Assembly (NCBI GenBank): GCA_021800745.1
Contig: JAJYYS010000052.1
Coordinates: 1 to 9,821 of the forward strand
Direction: 5' to 3'
Length of the DNA: 9,821 nt
From: a bacterium
GTDB taxonomy: Bacteria; SZUA-79; Acidulodesulfobacterales; Acidulodesulfobacteraceae
Below, one piece after another: positions 1-7,950 of this stretch. The notes under the pieces were generated by a model. It was not told the DNA's origin and searched no databases. It saw nothing but the letters and a program-made list of their open reading frames with translations. Positions within the stretch are counted from its first letter, which is position 1; the number at the start of each line of letters is the position of its first letter. The translations under genes were made by a program, and so were the position numbers.

Positions 1-354
1 GGAAGGGCTTTTATTTTATCGTTTAAAGAAGATAAATATAAAAACGATAACCGGAACGGCAACCCTTTGGGGAGGTTAGACGTTTCCGTTTTACAGGAAT
101 ATATATTGAAAAAAGCTTTAAATATCACGCAGGAAGAAATAGATACGCAAAAATATCTCGTATATGAAAAGGACTCGAAAAAAGCTTTAGAAAAAGTAAA
201 AAAAGGGGATTTGGAAGCCGTTTTCTTTATGAATCCCACAAAAATAGAAGACGTCATCGGCATCGCTTCTCTGAACCTGAGAATGCCTCAAAAGTCCACC
301 TATTTTTACCCGAAAATATTAACCGGACTTGCCGTTAATCCATTGAAAGTTTAA
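1..354 (+). CDS. DUF1015 family protein, C-terminal part (5' end outside window)
   Basis: The reading frame is open from the first base and ends with TAA at 352-354, giving the last 117 residues of a larger protein. The segment MPQKSTYFYPK followed by LTGL near the C-terminus, and the preceding AVFFMNPTKIEDV, match what I remember of the C-terminal end of the DUF1015 family. Members are soluble proteins of roughly 400 residues, widespread in bacteria and often found near serC/serA-type genes; their biochemical role is not established. A TTG at 67 could serve as a start, but the family pattern begins upstream and nothing resembling a ribosome-binding site precedes it, so this is a truncation by the window edge, not a small gene. 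The stop lies 14 bp from the stop of the convergent membrane-protein gene, and no terminator hairpin is visible in that gap. The family call is secure; the function is unknown. Confidence 0.85.
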   Translation, partial: GRAFILSFKEDKYKNDNRNGNPLGRLDVSVLQEYILKKALNITQEEIDTQKYLVYEKDSKKALEKVKKGDLEAVFFMNPTKIEDVIGIASLNLRMPQKSTYFYPKILTGLAVNPLKV

Positions 355-368
355 CAATCCGTCATTAG

Positions 369-2465
369 TTAAACTGTATAGACGATGGCTATAACGGACA
401 AAACCAAACCTGCGGAACCTATAATATTCAATACTATCCACTGGTTAAAGCTCTGATAATCGGGATATTTATAAATCCGGCGGTTAATATAATTATCCTC
501 TCCTTTTTGCATATTTTCTTCTTTGCTTATTATGTATAAATTTTCCGGCGTCTGCCTGCACTTAAATAATTCCCTTTTATACAGTCCGGGCAGTCTCTTT
601 ATTTCAAGTATTTCATCGGGAACAAGTATCATATCGTCCTCGATTTCGATACCTTTGTTTTTAATTTCCTCTTTAATTTCCTCTATTAAGAACATCTGTT
701 TACCTTGATATAAAAAAGTAACTTCTCCTCCCATTCTAAGGTTCTCGTAATCTATTACCGCAAGTATAATTAACGTTACGGCAATAATAACGGACACGAC
801 GGCGATGTTACCCCATAAAGTGTTAGAGCTGATAACTATTATCCCGACGTCGATAAAACCGGCTAATATTACTAAAGCGAATATTTCGGCAAAAGAAAGG
901 TGCAGTCTTCTTATGTAAAGCCAATCCTCAACGGAAGCAATAAATTTTCTGAATATTTTTTCTTCCTCAAGTATATAATTTTTAGTAATTTTCTTAAGAT
1001 TAAAAATTGCTTTCAATAATTCCTTCCGCATATTTTTAATCTTTTGGACTGCGGCTTTCTCCTGCACGTCGATTTTTGACAGCAGTTTAAATTTTAACGG
1101 ATATGCGTCTATTCTGAGCAAATTTTCCATTAACGAAATAATATTTTTTTTAAATTCGGTATTTTCCGGAGCCATATCCCTTGCGGCATCTCTGACTATT
1201 ATAGCTAATTCGTTTATTCCTATAAGCAGCCTGTCCGTCTCCACGGTTCGCTGATACAGCCTCATCAATACAAAACCGGTCATAATGCCGTAAATAGTCG
1301 CGGCAAGTTCTAACGTTACCGTAAACCAAGCAGATTCGCCTATGCCGAGACCCCTCGGAAGAAAGTTAATCAATATCGCTATCATTGCGACGGCCATAAT
1401 AATACCGTTATCTATAGTCAGATACTTTTCGTCTGAGTTAAACACCTTTACGCATAATAAAATAAGACCGGCTCCGGCAAGGGAAATTGCCGAAACGGTT
1501 CTGCCTAGTACAAGCCAGAATAATATCAAGCTCACCACGGGAGTAAAGTTAGACGCCACTGCTAATATTTCGGACGGTTTTGTATTATAAAGAGCAAAAT
1601 TAAATAGGGTATGCGATAAAAAACCGGTTATTGTGCCTAAAACCAATAAAAATAATATGAGGTTTAAGGAAATAACGGGAAGGGAATGCGACAGGATAAG
1701 CCAAGCGGGGAAAGTGATTATTAATCCGCAAAATACCCTGACTATCATCAAAACACCGTGCTGTCCTACTCTGTCAAGTTTTAAGCTTCCTTTTTCAACT
1801 ATATCTCTTGCGGCTATTTTGTAAGAAAAGAAATTCAAAGCGCCGAGAATCGAGGATATAAGAGCAAGAAATAGATAAAAATAATTTTGGGAATATTTTA
1901 TCATTCCATGCGTTCTTCCTGTGACGACGAAATATGCCCCTACGACCGCAAGAATAAGCACGACCCACTGAAATCTATTTAATCTTTCCGTTTTATGGTC
2001 GCCCGGTATAATTTTAGATAAAAACTCGAGCCCTCCGGCGATTATATTGCCGGGACCCTGCTTCTTCCTGCCGGTCAACAGTTGCAGCATAATGGTAAAC
2101 CATAAAGGCCAGAGATGATAAATGATTATCGAAGCTATCGGATTGCCCCTGTGAATGGCGTAATATAAAAGAATAAAAGCTAATGCCTGCGACGAGCCCG
2201 ATATCCCTATCCATATCCAGTTTTTCGGCTTAAAATTTTTTATCAGTATATTAAGGTCGCCGGTTTTTAAAATAAGAAGTATAAAAACGAAAATGAGCGC
2301 AGTTATTAAAGATACAACTTCAGAGCCCAATATTATAAATAAAGAATGCACCGCCGCAAGTACGGCAACCAGAAACGGAGGCACACCCCATAACAGTACC
2401 GATAAAAGCCCTAAGCCTAAGCCTTTATCGTTTGGGTCTAATTTTTTACATCCTTCCGCAAACAT
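369..2465 (-). CDS. EamA/DMT-superfamily transporter with long C-terminal membrane extension
   Basis: The protein has 698 residues. Residues about 15-345 form a multi-helix membrane domain with the layout of the drug/metabolite transporter (EamA) family: two halves of short helices separated by a charged loop (about 131-165), with small-residue helices such as LAVVGAYFVVTG (about 172-183) and ASNFTPVVSLILFW (about 304-317). Family members are usually near 300 residues with ten helices and move small metabolites across the inner membrane; the substrate cannot be read here. Residues about 350-698 are extra: helices near 354-370 and 380-402, a charged probably helical stretch (410-515), a helix pair (525-572), a soluble part (575-665) and a final helix (677-697). 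I recognise no family for this extension. The ATG at 2465 lacks a clear Shine-Dalgarno. A candidate promoter lies about 60-85 bp upstream. The gene diverges from the ATPase gene and no neighbour suggests a pathway. Confidence 0.75.
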   Translation of the reverse strand: MFAEGCKKLDPNDKGLGLGLLSVLLWGVPPFLVAVLAAVHSLFIILGSEVVSLITALIFVFILLILKTGDLNILIKNFKPKNWIWIGISGSSQALAFILLYYAIHRGNPIASIIIYHLWPLWFTIMLQLLTGRKKQGPGNIIAGGLEFLSKIIPGDHKTERLNRFQWVVLILAVVGAYFVVTGRTHGMIKYSQNYFYLFLALISSILGALNFFSYKIAARDIVEKGSLKLDRVGQHGVLMIVRVFCGLIITFPAWLILSHSLPVISLNLILFLLVLGTITGFLSHTLFNFALYNTKPSEILAVASNFTPVVSLILFWLVLGRTVSAISLAGAGLILLCVKVFNSDEKYLTIDNGIIMAVAMIAILINFLPRGLGIGESAWFTVTLELAATIYGIMTGFVLMRLYQRTVETDRLLIGINELAIIVRDAARDMAPENTEFKKNIISLMENLLRIDAYPLKFKLLSKIDVQEKAAVQKIKNMRKELLKAIFNLKKITKNYILEEEKIFRKFIASVEDWLYIRRLHLSFAEIFALVILAGFIDVGIIVISSNTLWGNIAVVSVIIAVTLIILAVIDYENLRMGGEVTFLYQGKQMFLIEEIKEEIKNKGIEIEDDMILVPDEILEIKRLPGLYKRELFKCRQTPENLYIISKEENMQKGEDNYINRRIYKYPDYQSFNQWIVLNIIGSAGLVLSVIAIVYTV

Positions 2466-2514
2466 AAAGTTTTTCGTTCGCTATTTTAAATTTTATATTT
2501 ATATTTACATTTTA

Positions 2515-2544
2515 TTGATAATTTTATAATAATTATAATATAAT
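2515..2544 (+). promoter_or_regulatory. Candidate sigma-70-type promoter for the pilB/gspE-like gene
   Basis: TTGATA (2515-2520) and a perfect TATAAT (2539-2544) are separated by 18 bp, predicting transcription from about 2551 and a leader of about 47 bases before the ATG at 2598. Further TATAAT hexamers at 2525-2530, 2534-2539 and 2560-2565 show how A+T-rich the region is, so the exact -10 is uncertain. Confidence 0.4.
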
Positions 2545-2550
2545 TATCAA
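2523..2550 (-). promoter_or_regulatory. Candidate sigma-70-type promoter for the DMT transporter gene
   Basis: Read on the minus strand, a TTGATA hexamer (2550-2545) and a TATAAA hexamer (2528-2523) are separated by 16 bp, predicting a start of transcription near 2516, about 50 bases before the ATG at 2465. The region is extremely A+T-rich, so -10-like hexamers are expected by chance; the TTGATA with near-standard spacing is the stronger part. It overlaps the plus-strand promoter candidate. Confidence 0.4.
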
Positions 2551-2597
2551 GTAAGATATTATAATTAATTTTTTCAGGCAAATATACTTTATTATTT

Positions 2598-4391
2598 ATG
2601 GATAATAACCAAAACGCTAACGGCTCGGAAAATAAAGTCACGGCGGCGCATAAAGGAAAGGAAAACTCCTGTATTGTTCCCGAGAAAAAAATAGAAGATA
2701 CGAAGCTGGGGGAGATTCTTCTGAATAACGGCCTAATCACGCGGAACGATTTAAATTTTGCCGTAAACGAAGAGAAATTATCCGGAAAATCCGTAGGAAG
2801 AATACTCGTAGAAGAAGAAAAAATCAAAGAAACCGAACTGGTATATTTCTTATCTAAATATTTTTGCATAGACCATGTTAATTTAAACGATTTAGAAATT
2901 CCTAAAGACGTTATAGACCTCGTCCCTCCGGAAAAAGCGGTAAAATTCCGTATCATACCTTACAAGAAAGAAAATGAAACCCTTTATATCGCAGCGGCCG
3001 ACCCTACAAGAAAAGAAATTATCGACGATATTTCATTTCTTACCGGGGTGCCTACCGAATATGCGGTTGCATCGTATTCCCAGATTTTCCGGGCAATGTC
3101 TAAATACTATAACGCCTCTTTTATTCTTAAAGGCGGTAAAAACGTCGAATCGGCGGTTTCATCCGGCGCCGAATCAAACGAAATTATAGATGTAGCGAAA
3201 GACAGCATCGGCATGAATTCCGTGGAAAGATACGTCGATAAAGTTATCAACGATGCGATAGAGCGCGGCGCAAGCGACATACATATAGAATTTTATAGAA
3301 AATTTGCAAGAATAAGATTTAGGATAGACGGAAAACTGACCGAATATTCAAACACGGCGCCTACCGCAAAATCGAATATTATATCCCGCATAAAAATTAT
3401 GTCGAAACTGGATATAACCGAACAAAGATTTCCGCAGGACGGCAGGATAACGGTTTCTATCGGCGAACATGAGATAGACCTCAGGGTATCCTGCACTCCT
3501 ACCCTGTTCGGAGAAAAAATAGTAATGAGAATACTTAATAAATCTTCGCTGACTTTTAATATAGACAAAATAGGTTTCTCGGAAATACATTTAAAAACTC
3601 TCAGAGATGCTATAAATAAACCTTACGGCATGATACTGGTTACCGGACCGACCGGGGCAGGCAAAACTACGACCCTTTACAGTATATTAACTGAATTAAA
3701 TCATATTTCTTTAAATATATCTACGGCGGAAGACCCTATAGAATATGATTTTCCCGGGATAAATCAGGTTCAGATAAATGAAAAGCTTAAAAACGAAAAA
3801 ACCGGCTCGTATTTTAATTTTGCCGAAGCGCTAAGGTCGTTTCTGAGGCAGGACCCTGATGTAATTATGGTAGGCGAAATAAGGGACCATGAAACCGCGT
3901 CTATCGCCATTCAATCCGCGTTGACCGGACACCTCGTACTGTCCACAATTCATACCAATAAAGCGTCTTCTACAGTCACAAGATTAATAAATATGAATAT
4001 AGAACCGTTTCTGACGGCTTCAAGCCTTAACTTGATAATCGCACAGAGGCTCGTAAGAAAACTATGCGTCGAGTGCAGAGAGGAACTGCCCTTAGAATCC
4101 TTAAAAAAAATAGGCATAACAAACCTTCAAAATACAAGTATTAAATTTTATAGGGCAAAGGGATGTCCCGCATGCAATAAAACGGGGTATAAAGGAAGAG
4201 CTCCGATATACGAAATGCTGAACATTACGGAAGAAATAAGAGAACTTATCAACAGAGGCGCATCGGAATCCGAAATAGAAAAATTAGGCATTGAACAGGG
4301 CATGAAAACTCTCGCAGATTCTGCAAAAGAAAAGTTTTTAGAGGGTATTACGTCTCTGGAAGAAATTTTGCCGTATATTAATACGAAGTGA
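2598..4391 (+). CDS. PilB/GspE-family type IV pilus or type II secretion assembly ATPase
   Basis: This 597-residue protein has the full architecture of the extension ATPases that power type IV pilus or type II secretion pseudopilus assembly at the inner membrane. An MshEN/GspE-N domain spans about 34-170, beginning KLGEILLNNGLIT. The ATPase domain follows from about 205, with SDIHIE at 226-231, Walker A GPTGAGKTTT at 350-359, an Asp-box AEDPIEY at 377-383, a Walker-B-like segment with catalytic-type Glu427 (VGEIRD), and the His-box around GHLVLSTIHTN (444-454). Cys490/Cys493 and Cys523/Cys526 form the tetracysteine zinc site seen in PilB and GspE. Residues about 396-406 (LKNEKTGSYFN) appear longer than in typical homologues, which run from NEKIG almost directly to TF. 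No clear Shine-Dalgarno precedes the ATG at 2598. No pilC, pilT, gsp or pilin gene is adjacent, so pilus and secretion roles cannot be separated by context. Confidence 0.92.
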   Translation: MDNNQNANGSENKVTAAHKGKENSCIVPEKKIEDTKLGEILLNNGLITRNDLNFAVNEEKLSGKSVGRILVEEEKIKETELVYFLSKYFCIDHVNLNDLEIPKDVIDLVPPEKAVKFRIIPYKKENETLYIAAADPTRKEIIDDISFLTGVPTEYAVASYSQIFRAMSKYYNASFILKGGKNVESAVSSGAESNEIIDVAKDSIGMNSVERYVDKVINDAIERGASDIHIEFYRKFARIRFRIDGKLTEYSNTAPTAKSNIISRIKIMSKLDITEQRFPQDGRITVSIGEHEIDLRVSCTPTLFGEKIVMRILNKSSLTFNIDKIGFSEIHLKTLRDAINKPYGMILVTGPTGAGKTTTLYSILTELNHISLNISTAEDPIEYDFPGINQVQINEKLKNEKTGSYFNFAEALRSFLRQDPDVIMVGEIRDHETASIAIQSALTGHLVLSTIHTNKASSTVTRLINMNIEPFLTASSLNLIIAQRLVRKLCVECREELPLESLKKIGITNLQNTSIKFYRAKGCPACNKTGYKGRAPIYEMLNITEEIRELINRGASESEIEKLGIEQGMKTLADSAKEKFLEGITSLEEILPYINTK

Positions 4392-4404
4392 AGTTATTTT
4401 GGCG

Positions 4405-4434
4405 GAGATTGCTTCGCTTATGCTCGCAATGACA
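4405..4434. repeat. GAGATTG...CGCAATGACA repeat, copy 1 (short form)
   Basis: This 30-bp element lies 13 bp after the ATPase stop codon. It starts GAGATTGCTTCGC and ends GCTCGCAATGACA; ATTGC (4408-4412) and GCAAT (4426-4430) form a small inverted repeat around a 13-base loop. Its outer ends recur at 7820-7867 and, decayed, at 8127-8192. From memory, sequences of the type GTCATTGCGAGC...GAAGCAATCTC recur between genes in many unrelated bacterial genomes. Confidence 0.7.
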
Positions 4435-4460
4435 GATTACGCCTATATTATAAAAACTCA

Positions 4461-4490
4461 AAAAAAATCCCCTCCTTTTACAAGGAGGGG
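4461..4490 (-). terminator. Rho-independent terminator of the porin-glnK-amt transcript
   Basis: On the minus strand a perfect 9-bp stem (4490-4482 pairing with 4477-4469, mostly G-C) with a 4-base loop is followed at once by A and a run of seven T (4468-4461), then GAG and more T. This is a textbook intrinsic terminator. It begins about 29 bases after the amt stop codon at 4519. On the plus strand the same hairpin is not followed by a T-run, so it is less convincing as a terminator for the ATPase gene. Confidence 0.85.
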
Positions 4491-4491
4491 T

Positions 4492-4509
4492 GTCAGGCGT
4501 CAGCCTGAC
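4492..4509. repeat. Second hairpin next to the amt terminator
   Basis: GTCAGGC (4492-4498) and GCCTGAC (4503-4509) form a perfect 7-bp inverted repeat around GTCA, lying between the amt stop codon and the terminator hairpin with only one base between the two stems. On the plus strand it is followed by GGGGTGGTTTT, a weak terminator-like tail for the convergent ATPase gene. Confidence 0.6.
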
Positions 4510-4518
4510 GGGGTGGTT

Positions 4519-5859
4519 TTATAAATTATATCCCGATTCTTCGTGCTGCGTTATATCGAGACCTATCGACTCCGCTTCTTTATCTACCCTCAGTCCCATA
4601 ACTTTATCGATTACCTTGAAGATTATATAGCTCATAATAAATGAATATGCCGCTACGGTAATTATCGTCAGAAACTGAATCCACATCTGTCCGGGATTGC
4701 CGTAAAACAAGCCCTTTCCGGCAGAATTAATCAGTGGGTCGGCAAACAAACCGGTCGCTAAAGCGCCCCATATTCCGCCTACGCCGTGAACGCTGAAAAC
4801 GTCGAGCGCATCGTCGGCGCCCAATTTCGGTTTAACGAAAACAACCATTGAATAACAGAGAACGCCCGCAACAAAACCTATTATTAATGAACCTGTCGGA
4901 TTGACAAAACCGGATGCCGGAGTTATTGCTACGAGTCCCGCAACCGCTCCCGATACCATACCCAGAGTCGTCGGTTTTCCGCTTCTTATCCATTCGGCAA
5001 TCATCCACCCTAAAGCTGCTGCCGCCGTCGCGGTATTTGTTACCAAAAATGCCGAGGTAGCAAGTGGACTGGCTTCTAAAGCGCTTCCGGCGTTAAATCC
5101 GAACCATCCGAACCACAAAAGCGCCGCGCCGAGAATTGTGTAACCCAGCTGATTCGGCTGAACGATATTTTCTTTCATATATCCTTTTCTTTTCCCTAGG
5201 ACAATGGCGCCGGCAAGACCCGCGACGCCGGCATCGATATGAACGACTGTTCCTCCAGCAAAATCAAGCGCGCCCATTTTTTGAAATAATCCCCCTAAAC
5301 CCCATACTGCCTGAGCTACCGGAGCATAAACTATCGTAAGCCATACTATTGTAAACACGACCCACGAAGAAAATTTTATTCTTTCCGCGAGCGACCCGCT
5401 TATCAGCGCAACCGTTATTACCGCAAACATAAGCTGGAACATAACGTAAACATAAGAAGGTATAGTTCCGTCGTATCTGGAATGCTGAGTTTCTTTCATG
5501 GCCAAAAGTCCGATGTATTTAAAGTTTCCGATTAATCCGCCGAAAGAATCCGGACCGAAAGCTAAAGAATACCCCCATAAAATCCAGATTACGCTAACTG
5601 TAGCAATCGCAATAAAACTAAGCGATATCGTATTTAAGACATTTTTTCTTCTTACCATACCGCCGTAAAAAAACCCGAGCGCGGGGGTCATAATCAAAAC
5701 CAAAGCCGACGAAGTTAATACCCACGCAATATTTCCGGAGTCAAACGCGGGAACTTTAGCGGCAGTATCTGCAAAGACCGGACTTACCCATGAAAACAGA
5801 ACCAAAGACAGCCCGCCGAGCAAAGACCATGTATATATCTTAATTAGATTAAAATTCAT
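4519..5859 (-). CDS. amt: Ammonium transporter (Amt family)
   Basis: The protein has 446 residues: an N-terminal signal peptide (about 1-30, ending SPVFA) and an eleven-helix Amt channel of usual length. Family hallmarks are clear: Asp199 in ALDFAGGTVVH, the twin pore histidines His207 and His358 (SVHGVGGIWG), Trp186 in the periplasmic vestibule (AQAVWG), and GWFGFNAGSA (251-260). It conducts ammonium or ammonia across the inner membrane. Residue 209, right after the His-Ile of the first pore motif, is Asp where the E. coli protein, as I recall, has Asn. The start is well supported: GGAGGG stands about 12 bases before ATG. It follows glnK by 57 bases on the same strand, the classic glnK-amtB pairing in which PII plugs the channel when nitrogen is plentiful. 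Transcription is expected from the sigma-54 promoter before the porin gene, ending at the terminator just downstream. Confidence 0.97.
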   Translation of the reverse strand: MNFNLIKIYTWSLLGGLSLVLFSWVSPVFADTAAKVPAFDSGNIAWVLTSSALVLIMTPALGFFYGGMVRRKNVLNTISLSFIAIATVSVIWILWGYSLAFGPDSFGGLIGNFKYIGLLAMKETQHSRYDGTIPSYVYVMFQLMFAVITVALISGSLAERIKFSSWVVFTIVWLTIVYAPVAQAVWGLGGLFQKMGALDFAGGTVVHIDAGVAGLAGAIVLGKRKGYMKENIVQPNQLGYTILGAALLWFGWFGFNAGSALEASPLATSAFLVTNTATAAAALGWMIAEWIRSGKPTTLGMVSGAVAGLVAITPASGFVNPTGSLIIGFVAGVLCYSMVVFVKPKLGADDALDVFSVHGVGGIWGALATGLFADPLINSAGKGLFYGNPGQMWIQFLTIITVAAYSFIMSYIIFKVIDKVMGLRVDKEAESIGLDITQHEESGYNL

Positions 5860-5914
5860 AATTTTTTTTATCCCTCCTTCGAGTTTATATTTTTTAAATT
5901 AAATCGGGCAATAA

Positions 5915-7701
<1,787 letters not shown>

Positions 7702-7755
7702 AGATTCTCCCTATTTAAAAGTTATCAAAATTAAAATTATTTAATTTGTTATATG

Positions 7756-7771
7756 GCAAAAGTTGTGCCAA
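7756..7771 (-). promoter_or_regulatory. Sigma-54 (RpoN) -24/-12 promoter driving porin-glnK-amt
   Basis: On the minus strand the site reads TTGGCACAACTTTTGC, matching the RpoN consensus TTGGCAC-N5-TTGC at every conserved base. The invariant GG (7769-7768) and GC (7757-7756) are separated by exactly 10 bases. Transcription is predicted to start near 7745, giving a leader of about 44 bases to the porin ATG. Such promoters need an AAA+ enhancer-binding activator; one is encoded immediately upstream. No clear NtrC-type GCAC/GTGC dyad was found between the site and the ntrX stop codon. Confidence 0.88.
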
Positions 7772-7819
7772 TTATTCTTCTTAGAATTTAGGAAAGACCA
7801 TAAACCTGTATAAGAGCGT

Positions 7820-7867
7820 AGATTGGTTAGCCGTGCTGGACTTCGTCCGCTTGCGCCCGCAATGACA
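7820..7867. repeat. GATTG...CGCAATGACA repeat, copy 2
   Basis: This element begins AGATTGGTTAGC and ends CGCCCGCAATGACA, with the module GCTGGACTTCGTCCGC inside; GGAC (7838-7841) and GTCC (7845-7848) form a mini-hairpin. It shares its ends with copy 1 and both ends and centre with the copy inside ntrX. It occupies about a third of the 154 bases between the sigma-54 -24 element and the ntrX stop codon, where enhancer sites for an activator would normally lie. Confidence 0.75.
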
Positions 7868-7898
7868 ATGGAATAAGGGCAAGATTTATGTGCTATAA

Positions 7899-7950
7899 AT
7901 TTAGGCAGTTTTGAATACTGACGGTTTATTGATTAATATTTAGGCAGTTT
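7899..7950. repeat. 13-bp direct repeat across the ntrX 3' end
   Basis: ATTTAGGCAGTTT occurs at 7899-7911 and again at 7938-7950, a period of 39 bases. The second copy encodes part of the last codons of ntrX (through Asn-Cys-Leu-Asn); the first lies just beyond the stop codon. It may be the remnant of a small 3'-end duplication. Confidence 0.55.

Larger units (their letters stand above)
2515..2550. repeat. 36-bp imperfect palindrome in the divergent promoter region
   Basis: The segment begins TTGATAATT and ends AATTATCAA. Compared with its own reverse complement, 32 of 36 positions match (16 of 18 per arm). It contains the -35 and -10 candidates of both divergent genes. It could be an operator for a dimeric regulator or simply a symmetric promoter pair; nearly all bases are A or T, which inflates chance symmetry. 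Confidence 0.5.

Noticed and set aside
67..354. A 95-residue gene starting at TTG 67
   Set aside because: The frame is open to the window edge and the protein is the C-terminal part of a DUF1015 family member, so the start lies outside the window.
2486..2956. 156-codon minus-strand frame opposite the start of the ATPase gene
   Set aside because: It lies antisense to the well-supported ATPase N-terminus and the divergent promoter region, shows low-complexity Ser/Phe-rich composition and no family resemblance.
4469..4516. Riboswitch or structured RNA after the ATPase gene
   Set aside because: The two hairpins are explained by intrinsic termination of the minus-strand amt transcript; no conserved aptamer features were seen.
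7774..7787. ATTCT-TCTT-AGAAT inverted repeat as an activator site
   Set aside because: The arms are only 5 bp and A/T-rich, and it abuts the -24 element, too close for a normal sigma-54 enhancer site.
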